Shown here piece by piece: positions 25,844-33,861 of a DNA stretch of 64,000 nt. Each line of letters starts with the position of its first letter. Positions within the stretch are counted from its first letter, which is position 1. This stretch comes from Streptomyces tardus. Lineage in GTDB: Bacteria > Actinomycetota > Actinomycetes > Streptomycetales > Streptomycetaceae. The notes beneath the pieces were generated by a model. It worked only from the letters and a program-made list of their open reading frames with translations, searched no databases and had not been told where the DNA came from. Where the stretch lies: NCBI RefSeq assembly GCF_018101125.2, contig NZ_JAELVF020000002.1:192576-256575 (forward strand). Direction: 5' to 3'. The translations under genes were made by a program, and so were the position numbers.

Positions 25844-26515
25844 ATGCACGGACCGCCGTTGGTGGGGTGGCTGCTGGTCCTGGTGTGCGCGACGGCGGGC
25901 GCGGTGTGCCTGGCGCGCTCGCGGCGGAGGACCGGCGGGCCGGAGCGTCGGAGCGCGTGGCTGGAGACGGCGATGGGGTTCTCGATGGCGCTGATGGCGG
26001 TGCCCGGTTCGCCGGTGCCTGCACCGGTGTTCGCCGTGGTCTTCGTCGGCATCGGGCTCGTCGCGGCCCTGCTCTGGGCCCGTAACGGCCCGGGCCCGGG
26101 CCGGCGGCATCTGCCCCACCATCTGATCGAGGCCGGCGCGATGGCCGCGATGGCACTGGGTGCTCTCGGTTCCGGTGGCGGGCCCGGAGGCCATGCCGCG
26201 CACAGTGGCGGCGGCGCGCACGGGGGCGGCGTCGGCCTGCCGGCAGCACTGCTCGCCTGCTACTTCCTGGTCTGCGCCCTGCGCCGCGCCGCCTCACTGG
26301 CCACCGTCCCGTCCCCGGCCGCCGCCCAGGCGGTCGTCGCCCCGGCAAACGCTGTCCCGGCGGCCGCCTCCCCCGTGGTCGCCGGCCCGTACGCGGTCGC
26401 CGCGACGCCGACCGCGACGCCCGCTCCTGTACCAGGCCTCGCGGCGCTCCCGGAGACCGCGCACGCCTGCCGGGCGGCCCTGGCCCTGGCGACCGCGATG
26501 ATGCTGCTGCTCTGA
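25844..26515 (+). CDS. DUF5134 membrane protein
   Basis: A 223-residue membrane protein. Hydrophobic spans lie at about residues 6-24, 42-60, 62-80, 100-115 and 130-150, with a Gly/His-rich loop (GGPGGHAAHSGGGAHGGG) that might bind metal. A Pro/Ala-rich linker and a last hydrophobic helix end the protein. ATG 25844 is chosen over GTG 25838 because GGAGG lies six bases before it. It precedes the M56 peptidase gene, a pairing common in streptomycetes. Confidence 0.8.
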   Translation: MHGPPLVGWLLVLVCATAGAVCLARSRRRTGGPERRSAWLETAMGFSMALMAVPGSPVPAPVFAVVFVGIGLVAALLWARNGPGPGRRHLPHHLIEAGAMAAMALGALGSGGGPGGHAAHSGGGAHGGGVGLPAALLACYFLVCALRRAASLATVPSPAAAQAVVAPANAVPAAASPVVAGPYAVAATPTATPAPVPGLAALPETAHACRAALALATAMMLLL

Positions 26516-26688
26516 GCCGCCGCCCCACCCGGTTCCGCACCCGCGCCCCGCCCGGGCGCCGAGGGTCCGCACCGCCGAGTCCCGACGGCCGCCTCGGCGT
26601 CACCGAAGAGCCGAACCGGGCTGAGTCGTACGTCACTTCACGTTCACCGTCGTACCTGCCACGAGCGCGGGCGCCATAGGCTGGGGCC

Positions 26689-27630
26689 ATGATGGTCGCG
26701 CTGGCGCTGCTGCTCCTGGGTGGACTGACCGCGTCGATGGCGCCGCGGATGCTGGCCCGGAGTGTCTGGCCCGACCGCGAACCGGTGCTCGCCCTGTGGG
26801 TCTGGCAGTGCGTGGTTGCCGCGGTGCTGCTGTGCTGCGTCCTCGCGATGGCCCTGAGCGCCGCCGAGGCGTGGCAGGCCGTGCGCGGCCATGTCTTCGG
26901 GCCTGCCCCGCAGCAGGTGATCGAGGCGTACGCGCTGTCGGCCGAGGGACACACCTGGGCCGCCGCTCTCGCGGTGCTGCTGTTCTGCGGCGGCGCCTGG
27001 ACGGCCGCGATGCTCACCCGAGAGGTGCTTGCCGCCCGCAGCCGTCGGCGTCGGCGCCGCGAGGAGCTGCGCGAGCGGGCTCCGCTGCTGCCGGGCGAGG
27101 AGGAGGATGCCGAACGCCGCGTGATCGTACTGGAGGGCGAGCGTCCCGAAGCGTGGTGGCTGCCGGGCAGTCCGCCGCGGCTTGTGGTGACCTCCGCCGC
27201 CCTGCGACGGCTGCGCGGACGGCAGCTGGACGCGGTGCTCGCCCACGAGGAGGGCCATGTGCGCGCCCGTCACGACTGGTTGCTGCACTCCTCCTCCGCG
27301 CTGGCCACGGCTTTCCCGCAGGTGCCGGTGTTCCGCGCGTTCCGGGTGCAGATGCACCGGCTCGTGGAGCTGGCCGCCGACGACGTGGCCTCGCGACGGT
27401 ACGGACGACTGACCACGGCCCTGGCGCTGGTCGGCCTGAACGAGGACCGCGGCGTCTTCGGCCCCTGCCCGCTGCCACACGGGGGCGTCCCCCAGCGGGT
27501 GGACCGTCTGCTGGCACCCGCCGACCGGATGAGCCTGTCGCGACGGGTGCGGATGACGGCAGTGGCCTCGCTGGTGCCGGTCGTACCGGTAATGGTCGCC
27601 TTCGTCCCGGGGCTGTACGCGCTCAACTGA
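26689..27630 (+). CDS. M56 family (BlaR1/MecR1-like) membrane metallopeptidase
   Basis: A 313-residue protein. TM segments lie near residues 3-22, 35-60, 88-112 and 290-312. The zinc peptidase motif is HEEGH at 186-190 (HEXXH), with ELAADDVASRR downstream giving the third ligand. Members signal by cleaving a repressor (BlaI type) or act as Spo4-like proteases, but no BlaI gene is adjacent in this window. The C-terminal sensor domain of true BlaR1 is absent. The 174 bp before it separate it from the DUF5134 gene. Confidence 0.87.
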   Translation: MMVALALLLLGGLTASMAPRMLARSVWPDREPVLALWVWQCVVAAVLLCCVLAMALSAAEAWQAVRGHVFGPAPQQVIEAYALSAEGHTWAAALAVLLFCGGAWTAAMLTREVLAARSRRRRRREELRERAPLLPGEEEDAERRVIVLEGERPEAWWLPGSPPRLVVTSAALRRLRGRQLDAVLAHEEGHVRARHDWLLHSSSALATAFPQVPVFRAFRVQMHRLVELAADDVASRRYGRLTTALALVGLNEDRGVFGPCPLPHGGVPQRVDRLLAPADRMSLSRRVRMTAVASLVPVVPVMVAFVPGLYALN

Positions 27631-27887
27631 CCGCCGTCCGCGGCGAGTCGGCGCGGTGCGTACGCGGAGCGCCGCGGACACGGGCGCAGCACCCGCGCGC
27701 TCCGCACCCGCTGCCCGGCGGGCAGCGGTCCGCCCGTCCCCCGACTGCCGTTCGCACGGCTTCCGTTCACACGGCTTCCGTTCACACAGCTTGCGTTCGC
27801 AGCCGACGGATGTCCGCGCTCCCGCACCGAGCCCCACCGAACGGAAGTGACGTGAATCACAGGGCCCGCTCTGCCGTGGACAGCACT
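27631..27887. other. Intergenic region with short tandem repeats
   Basis: No gene seen. Near 27750-27800 a 15-base unit (TTCCGTTCACACGGC) is repeated in tandem with variants. The remainder is GC-rich and unremarkable. Confidence 0.4.
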
Positions 27888-27961
27888 GAAGGGGGCGGCG
27901 CAACGCCGCCCCCTTCTGCGACAACCGGTACGGGCGATCCCCCGCGTCGCCCGTACCGGTT
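27888..27961. terminator. Two tandem strong hairpins upstream of tetR
   Basis: Stem 1: GAAGGGGGCGGCG (27888-27900) with CGCCGCCCCCTTC (27904-27916), 13 bp, 3-nt loop. Stem 2: AACCGGTACGGGCGA (27923-27937) with TCGCCCGTACCGGTT (27947-27961), 15 bp perfect. They could terminate the M56 transcript and insulate the tetR promoter. Confidence 0.65.
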
Positions 27962-28016
27962 CTCATTGCCCCCGAAGTCCGCACCGGGCGGAACTCCGCA
28001 GGCCCTGCTGAGTATA

Positions 28017-28035
28017 TTGGCTGGGAGCCAGCCAA
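28017..28035. promoter_or_regulatory. Autoregulatory operator of tetR
   Basis: TTGGCTGG-GAG-CCAGCCAA is a perfect 8-bp inverted repeat (28017-28024, 28028-28035). It overlaps a -10-like GTATAT and lies 15 bp before the TetR start, a typical TetR autoregulation layout. Confidence 0.72.
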
Positions 28036-28050
28036 CGCAGGAGCTACAGC

Positions 28051-28710
28051 ATGTCGCCTAGAAGCGCCGCGGTCAACGAGGAGTTGCGCCGCCGATCCCG
28101 AGAACGCCTCCTCCAGGCGACAATCGAGCTGGTCGACGAGCGGGGTTACGAAGCAACTACTTTGGGCAGCATCGCCGATCGTGCCGGTACGGCGAGGGGG
28201 CTGGTCTCCTACTACTTCCCCGGGAAGCGCCAGCTGCTCCAGTCCGCGGTCCATCGGCTGATGCACCTCAGGCTGGAACGGGCACTGGGCGCCGCGGCGC
28301 TGACCCCGGGCGCCGACGCGGGTCAGGACCAGCTCGCCCGGGCGATCGACGCGATCCTCGGCCTCGCCGAGGACCACCCGCTGCTGATGCGCACGCACAT
28401 GGCCGGGATCCTCCAGCAGGAGGGCTTCGTGCGGTGCGAGGAGCAGCAGCGCCTGGCCGAGCTGCTGCGGCGGGCGATGGTGGACTACGGATCCGACGAT
28501 CCGGACGCCGACTACCCGCTGCTGCGGGCGCTGTTGATGGGCGCGATGGTCGCCGTACTGCTGCCGGGCGCCCCGATGCCGCTGTCGCGGCTGCGCGCGG
28601 AGCTCTTCGACCGGTACGGCCTGGAGTGGCAGTTGGGCGTTCCGCCGGGCGGGACGACCCGCCCGGCGGAACCGGTCACCCGGAAGCCGGGTGGATCCGC
28701 CGGCGACTGA
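28051..28710 (+). CDS. TetR/AcrR family regulator
   Basis: A 219-residue regulator. The helix-turn-helix region is ATTLGSIADRAGTARGLVSYYFPGKRQLL (residues about 37-65). The C-terminal domain holds a helical ligand pocket (AEDHPLLMRTHMAGILQQEGF). ATG 28051 follows AGGAG. Its operator candidate is at 28017. It ends 3 bp before the convergent LVIVD gene stop. Confidence 0.88.
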   Translation: MSPRSAAVNEELRRRSRERLLQATIELVDERGYEATTLGSIADRAGTARGLVSYYFPGKRQLLQSAVHRLMHLRLERALGAAALTPGADAGQDQLARAIDAILGLAEDHPLLMRTHMAGILQQEGFVRCEEQQRLAELLRRAMVDYGSDDPDADYPLLRALLMGAMVAVLLPGAPMPLSRLRAELFDRYGLEWQLGVPPGGTTRPAEPVTRKPGGSAGD

Positions 28711-28713
28711 GCG

Positions 28714-30198
28714 TCAGTGGCGGATGTGCGGCTGGGTCTGGGCGTTGAACTCGTCCAGCCTGACCTTCTTGGCACCGTCGGTGCGCCGGTCCTTCAGCTC
28801 CAGGACGTCGAAGCCGTTCTGATCGTTGCTGTAGATGTGACCGTTGTACCAATATGCACTCCAGCTACCGCCGAAGGTGAGACCGGTGGTGGACTCCGGT
28901 CCGCGCTCGAACCAGCCGATCTCCTCGGGCTTGTTGGAGTCGGTGAAGTCCCAGACCGACACCCCGCCCTGGTACCAGGACTGCACCATGATGTCGCGGC
29001 CCTCGACCGGGATCAGCGAGCCGTTGTGCGAGACGCAGTTCTCGGTGTCCGCCTGGTGGCGCGAGATCTTGAAGTAGTTCTGGAAGGAGAGCTCGGTCTT
29101 CTTGCCCTTGCCCTTCAGGTGGTAGATCCCGTTGGCACCCTTCTCGCTGCCGGTCTCCTCGTTGCACATGGCGCCGCCGCCACCACCGAGCTCGTCGGTG
29201 AAGACGACCTTGCGGCCGTCGTTGCTGAAGGTGGCGGAGTGCCAGAAGGCGAAGTTCTCCTCGTCACGGACGCGTTCGACCACCTTGGGCCGGTCCGGCC
29301 TGCTGATGTCCATCACGATGCCGTCACCCATGCAGGCGCCCGCCGCGATCTTGAACTTCGGATACGAGGTGATGTCGTGGCAGCCGGTCGTCTCGACCTT
29401 CTCGGGCCGGTCCGGGTTCCCGGGGAAGCCGCCGTCGGGGAACAGGCCCTCGAAACGCACGAGTTCGGCCTTCTGCGGGGACTTCTTCGGCACCTTCACG
29501 ATCGAGATTCCGTCGTGCGGGGGCTGGCAGTCGGGGAAGGACTCGTCCGGGAAGTACGAGGAGACGTACACGTAGACGTTCTTGCGGTCCGGCACCAGGG
29601 TGTGCGTGTGGGAACCGCACGCCGTTTCCACCGCGGAGACGTAGCGGGGCTTGGTCTTGTCGCTGATGTCGAAGACCCGCACGCCCTCCCAGGAGTCCTT
29701 CTCGTCCGGCGGACCGGAGGCGCTGTGGCAGGTGTCGTCACTGCGCGAGGAGTCGACGGAGAGGATCAGCAGGTCGCCGGTGACGGAGATGTCGTTCTGT
29801 GAACCGGGGCAGAGCACCTGGCTGACGATCTTCGGGGACTTGGGCCGGCTGATGTCGTAGATGACGAAGCCGTCGTAGTTGCCCGCGAAGGCGTACTTGC
29901 CCTGGAAGGCCAGGTCGCTGTTGGTCCCGAGGATGGCGCCCTTGGGCGTGTTCGACAGGTGGCGCATGTTCTTGCTCATGTCGATCTCGCCCGATCCGGG
30001 TATCTCACCGGACTTGATGGACTTCTCGACTTCCGCCTGCTCGGCCCTGGACACGTCCTCGGCCACCCGCGGGGTGTCACCCGGGTCGGGCGTGGCGACC
30101 GCCGGTTGTGCGGTCAGCAGCGCGGCGAGCACGCCCACCGCGGCCGCGGCCGCTCCCAGGCGTCTGCGCCGCACGCGGGATGTGTGCAACGAGGTCAA
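28714..30198 (-). CDS. Secreted LVIVD-repeat beta-propeller protein
   Basis: A 494-residue exported protein. It begins with a Tat/Sec-type signal (RVRRRRLGAAAAAVGVLAALL, cleavage near AVA-TP at about residue 35). Repeated blade elements of the LVIVD type follow (FVIYDISRPKSPKIV, VRVFDISDKTKPRYV, IVMDISRPDRPKVV, VSVWDFTDSNKPEEIG). Function unknown; likely an extracellular or cell-wall-associated propeller. It is divergent from a DUF305 lipoprotein gene, an arrangement also seen in other streptomycetes. Confidence 0.85.
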   Translation of the reverse strand: MTSLHTSRVRRRRLGAAAAAVGVLAALLTAQPAVATPDPGDTPRVAEDVSRAEQAEVEKSIKSGEIPGSGEIDMSKNMRHLSNTPKGAILGTNSDLAFQGKYAFAGNYDGFVIYDISRPKSPKIVSQVLCPGSQNDISVTGDLLILSVDSSRSDDTCHSASGPPDEKDSWEGVRVFDISDKTKPRYVSAVETACGSHTHTLVPDRKNVYVYVSSYFPDESFPDCQPPHDGISIVKVPKKSPQKAELVRFEGLFPDGGFPGNPDRPEKVETTGCHDITSYPKFKIAAGACMGDGIVMDISRPDRPKVVERVRDEENFAFWHSATFSNDGRKVVFTDELGGGGGAMCNEETGSEKGANGIYHLKGKGKKTELSFQNYFKISRHQADTENCVSHNGSLIPVEGRDIMVQSWYQGGVSVWDFTDSNKPEEIGWFERGPESTTGLTFGGSWSAYWYNGHIYSNDQNGFDVLELKDRRTDGAKKVRLDEFNAQTQPHIRH

Positions 30199-30381
30199 AG
30201 CTTCCTCCTTGGATCGGCCCTGACCGGCCCGGACTTGGGCCCGCCGGGGACCCCGGCAGTATCCCGCTTCTCATGTACATTCCAATAGAACGAAACAAGG
30301 TTGTCATCCACACCGGTCTCAGCGTCGGTCAACCACGTGCTAGGAACAGACGACTTGCACCCCTCGCCACAGGAGGATCTC

Positions 30382-31047
30382 GTGACGCGTCGTCACCCCA
30401 CCCGGCGTACCGCGCGTACGGTCTCCGCGCTCCTGGCGCTCGTTCTGCTGACCGGCGCCGCGGGCTGCTCGGGCTCGGACTCGGACTCCGACGACAGCGC
30501 CGGGCCCGAGGTGATCGCTCCGGGCAGGCCTGGCGAGGAGGCGACGACCGTCTCCCCCGACGAGGCGAAGGCGGCGCACCGCAGGCAGAACCGGCCGAAC
30601 CGGGCCGACATCACCTTCCACACCATGATGATCGTCCACCACCAGCAGGCGCTGGACATGTCCGAGCTCGCCGAGAAGCACGCGGAGGACAAGCGGGTGG
30701 GCAGGCTCGCGGACCGGATCAGGACGGCCCAGGGGCCCGAGATCACCTTCATGCGCGCCTGGTTGAAACGGAACGCAGCAAACGACCCGTCCGGTTCCGC
30801 GGAGGATCACGACCACTCCACGATGCCCGGCATGGCGAACGCCAAGCAGCTCGGGGAGTTGCAGGAGGCCCGCGGTGAGAAGTTCGACGCGCTGTTCCTC
30901 ACGCTCATGAGCACCCACCACGAGGGCGCCGTGACCATGGCCCTGGACGTCCTGAGCGAGGGCAACGACATCACCACCTCGGAGCTCGCCACCGAGATCG
31001 CCGCCCAGCAGAAGGCGGAGATCGGCCGGATGCGCTCCCTGCGCTGA
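30382..31047 (+). CDS. DUF305 domain lipoprotein
   Basis: A 221-residue predicted lipoprotein with lipobox LLTGAAGC (Cys about residue 28) and an acidic Ser/Asp linker. The DUF305 ferritin-like domain repeats the His/Met patterns MMIVHHQQALDMSELA and LMSTHHEGAVTMALDV, with HDHSTMPGM between them, suggesting metal (copper) binding at the cell surface. The start GTG 30382 has AGGAGG nine bases before it. It is divergent from the LVIVD gene; the 183 bp between contain an AT-richer promoter region. Confidence 0.88.
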   Translation: MTRRHPTRRTARTVSALLALVLLTGAAGCSGSDSDSDDSAGPEVIAPGRPGEEATTVSPDEAKAAHRRQNRPNRADITFHTMMIVHHQQALDMSELAEKHAEDKRVGRLADRIRTAQGPEITFMRAWLKRNAANDPSGSAEDHDHSTMPGMANAKQLGELQEARGEKFDALFLTLMSTHHEGAVTMALDVLSEGNDITTSELATEIAAQQKAEIGRMRSLR

Positions 31048-31334
31048 CGCCGCTCCCGGTCGCCCTGCGCCCACCCCCGCCGCACCCGCTCCCGCATCCA
31101 CCCTCGCCGCACCCTCGCCCGCTGTCGCCCGTGCTGCTGTGTGCCGCAGCCGGGCGACAGGCTCCCGACCCCCTTCCCCACCTGCAGGAAGGCAGCGCCG
31201 GGCGGCGATTGTCAGTGGCCGGGTGCAGACTGCGGAGCAGGTGCCGCAGTGGGGTCTTCCGGGCCGTTGCGCGGTGCCTGACCTCAGACCGCAGGGCCGG
31301 ACAGGGACAAGGACGTCCCGAAGGGTTGGGCAGC

Positions 31335-33020
31335 ATGTCGCAGGTACTCCTCGCCGTGGGCACACGCAAAGGACTCTTTCTCTTCTCTCGCGCGGCCGAC
31401 GGGAGTTGGAGCCCGGCCGGCGGGCCGCACTTCGTCGACCAGGCGGTGTACGCCCTGGCCATCGACACCCGTGCGCCGGGCCCCAGGCTGCTGGTCGGCG
31501 GGGACAGCGCGCACTGGGGGCCCTCGGTCTTCCACTCCGACGACCTCGGCGCCACCTGGCACGAGCCCGCGAAGCCCGCGATCTCCTTCCCCGAGGACAC
31601 CGGTGCCTCGCTGGAGCGGGTGTGGCAGCTGCGGCCGGCAGGCGACTCGGAGCCCGACGTCGTCTACGCCGGCACCGAGCCCGCGGCGCTCTACCGATCG
31701 ACGGACCGGGGCGAGTCGTTCAGCCTGGTCCGGCCGCTGTGGGACCATCCTCACCGCCCCCAGTGGGAGCCTGGCGGCGGCGGGCTCGGGCTGCACACCG
31801 TGCTTCCCGATCCGCGCGACCCCCGTTCGCTGCTGGTCGCGATCTCCACCGGCGGCGTATACCGCACCGAGGACGGCGGCGAGAGCTGGACCGCGTCCAA
31901 CTCCGGTGTCTCCACGGTGTTTCTGCCCGGCCCGGCACCGGAGTTCGGCCAGTGCGTGCACAAGGTCGCGCGAGACGCGGTCGATCCCGACCGCCTCTAC
32001 CTGCAGAACCACTGGGGCTTCTTCCGCAGCGACGACGGGGGTCGGCACTGGGCCGCCATCGAGTCGGGTCTGCCCTCCACCTTCGGCTTCCCTGTCGCCG
32101 CCCACCCGCACCGGGCGGACACCGCGTACGCCTTCCCGCTCAATGCCGACTCCGACCGCGTCCCGGCCGAGCGGCGCTGCCGTGTGTACCGCACCGAGGA
32201 CGCCGGCCGCAGCTGGTCCCCGCTGGAGTCCGGGCTGCCCCACGAGCCGCACTTCGGGCCCGTTCTGCGGGACGCCCTGTGCACCGACGACCACGACCCC
32301 GCCGGCGTCTACTTCGGCAACCGCAACGGCGAGCTCTACGTCGCCACCGACGACGGCGACAGCTGGCGGCGGCGGGCTCGGGCTGCACACCGTGCTTCCC
32401 GATCCGCGCGACCCCCGTTCGCTGCTGGTCGCGATCTCCACCGGCGGCGTATACCGCACCGAGGACGCCGGCCGCAGCTGGTCCCCGCTGGAGTCCGGGC
32501 TGCCCCACGAGCCGCACTTCGGGCCCGTTCTGCGGGACGCACGCAATCTCCGGCCGCTGTGGGACCATCCTCACCGCCCCCAGTGGGAGCCTGGAGAACA
32601 TCTTCCGCGAGATGCACACGGACCTGGGCACGCCCAGGCCCTCCAGCGGCGATCTGCCCGGCCCGGCACCGGAGTTCGGCCAGTGCGTGCACAAGGTCGC
32701 GCGAGACGCGGTCGATCCCGACCGCCTCTACCTGCAGAACCACTGGGGCTTCTTCCGCAGCGACGACGGGGGTCGCGCGGATCGGGAAGCACGGTGTGCA
32801 GCCCGAGCCCGCCGCCGCCAGGCTCCCGGGCAGCGGTCTCACCTCCGGCGCCACCGCGAACGACAGCCCGACCGCGTGCCCCGGGGTGGGGTACGGGTCC
32901 TGGCCGACGATCAGGACCCGGACATCCTGGAAGGGCTGCTGGAACGCGCGCAGTACGTGCTCGCCCGCGGGCGGGGCGAGTCGGCGGACGTTCTGCGTGT
33001 ACGAGCCCGCAGGTTCCTGA
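31335..33020 (+). CDS. BNR/WD40-like repeat protein (exo-alpha-sialidase-like), 3' end scrambled
   Basis: Residues 1 to about 343 form a normal BNR-type propeller: VLLAVGTRKGLFLF, VFHSDDLGATWHE, LYRSTDRGESFS, VYRTEDGGESWTA, FFRSDDGGRHWAA, VYRTEDAGRSWSP and VATDDGDSW are Asp-box repeats. It is cytosolic and its hydrolase activity is unproven. From position 32363 the frame enters a mosaic of rearranged copies, so the last roughly 218 residues are not a natural C-terminus. If bases 32367-32972 are taken out, the frame continues as DSWRRGESADVLRVRARRFL, which looks like the expected family ending. Treat the annotated end as provisional. Confidence 0.6.
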   Translation: MSQVLLAVGTRKGLFLFSRAADGSWSPAGGPHFVDQAVYALAIDTRAPGPRLLVGGDSAHWGPSVFHSDDLGATWHEPAKPAISFPEDTGASLERVWQLRPAGDSEPDVVYAGTEPAALYRSTDRGESFSLVRPLWDHPHRPQWEPGGGGLGLHTVLPDPRDPRSLLVAISTGGVYRTEDGGESWTASNSGVSTVFLPGPAPEFGQCVHKVARDAVDPDRLYLQNHWGFFRSDDGGRHWAAIESGLPSTFGFPVAAHPHRADTAYAFPLNADSDRVPAERRCRVYRTEDAGRSWSPLESGLPHEPHFGPVLRDALCTDDHDPAGVYFGNRNGELYVATDDGDSWRRRARAAHRASRSARPPFAAGRDLHRRRIPHRGRRPQLVPAGVRAAPRAALRARSAGRTQSPAAVGPSSPPPVGAWRTSSARCTRTWARPGPPAAICPARHRSSASACTRSRETRSIPTASTCRTTGASSAATTGVARIGKHGVQPEPAAARLPGSGLTSGATANDSPTACPGVGYGSWPTIRTRTSWKGCWNARSTCSPAGGASRRTFCVYEPAGS

Positions 33021-33215
33021 TCCGCCCACCCCTCCCCGATGTCCGCGGACATCGGGGAGGGGTGGGCGGACTCCACGCACGGAACACCGCCCAGCAGCGG
33101 CCGGAGATTGCGTGCGTCCCGCAGAACGGGCCCGAAGTGCGGCTCGTGGGGCAGCCCGGACCCTCCCGAGTCCACTCCGAGGACCCAGGAGGCGCTAACG
33201 GTAGCCGCCAGTCGA
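32363..33215. repeat. Mosaic of short direct and inverted copies of flanking genes
   Basis: Pieces map as follows (+ direct, - inverted): 32363-32467 = 31771-31875 (+); 32452-32540 = 32187-32275 (+); 32533-32559 = 33691-33717 (+); 32549-32594 = 31729-31774 (+); 32585-32656 = 33457-33528 (+); 32653-32775 = 31922-32044 (+); 32766-32827 = 31765-31826 (-); 32818-32972 = 33312-33466 (-); 33021-33050 = 33742-33771 (+); 33041-33121 = 33691-33771 (-); 33114-33161 = 32228-32275 (-); 33151-33215 = 33842-33906 (-, two mismatches). Adjacent pieces share 4-16 bp. 32973-33020 is unique. Confidence 0.9.
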
Positions 33216-33243
33216 GCCCGGCTGGGCCAAAGCGCTGGAGCCG

Positions 33244-33861
33244 GTGGCCGGGCAGATCGCCGTGATGGGCGACTTCCTGCGCGCCGAGATCGCCCAGGGC
33301 CGTACCTATCTGCCCGCGGGCGAGCACGTACTGCGCGCGTTCCAGCAGCCCTTCCAGGATGTCCGGGTCCTGATCGTCGGCCAGGACCCGTACCCCACCC
33401 CGGGGCACGCGGTCGGGCTGTCGTTCGCGGTGGCGCCGGAGGTGAGACCGCTGCCCGGGAGCCTGGAGAACATCTTCCGCGAGATGCACACGGACCTGGG
33501 CACGCCCAGGCCCTCCAGCGGCGATCTGACGCCCTGGGCAGGTCAGGGCGTGCTGTTGCTCAACAGGGCGCTCACCACTGCCCCGCGCAAGCCCGCCGCC
33601 CATCGCGGCAAGGGTTGGGAGCAGGTCACCGAGCAGGCAATCAGGGCGCTCGCAGGCCGGGGCACTCCGTTGGTGGCGGTGCTCTGGGGCCGGGACGCAC
33701 GCAATCTCCGGCCGCTGCTGGGCGGTGTTCCGTGCGTGGAGTCCGCCCACCCCTCCCCGATGTCCGCGGACCGGGGTTTCTTCGGCTCGCGTCCGTTCAG
33801 CCGAGTCAACGAACTGCTGAGCGGCCAGGGCGCCCAGCCGGTCGACTGGCGGCTCCCGTGA
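33244..33861 (+). CDS. ung: Uracil-DNA glycosylase, family 1 (native start lost or not assembled)
   Basis: A 205-residue UNG from GTG 33244. VLIVGQDPYPTPGHAVGLSF carries the water-activating Asp and the uracil pocket, LLLNRALT the Asn region, and ESAHPSPMSADRGFFGSRPFS the catalytic His/Leu loop. It excises uracil from DNA. Homology to actinobacterial UNG continues upstream in frame (EPGWAKALEPVAGQIAVMG) to about 33214, where an inverted copy of the gene's own 3' end begins and a TAG lies at 33202. The natural N-terminal 10 or so codons and start are therefore missing. It overlaps the next gene by 4 bp. Confidence 0.85.
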   Translation: MAGQIAVMGDFLRAEIAQGRTYLPAGEHVLRAFQQPFQDVRVLIVGQDPYPTPGHAVGLSFAVAPEVRPLPGSLENIFREMHTDLGTPRPSSGDLTPWAGQGVLLLNRALTTAPRKPAAHRGKGWEQVTEQAIRALAGRGTPLVAVLWGRDARNLRPLLGGVPCVESAHPSPMSADRGFFGSRPFSRVNELLSGQGAQPVDWRLP

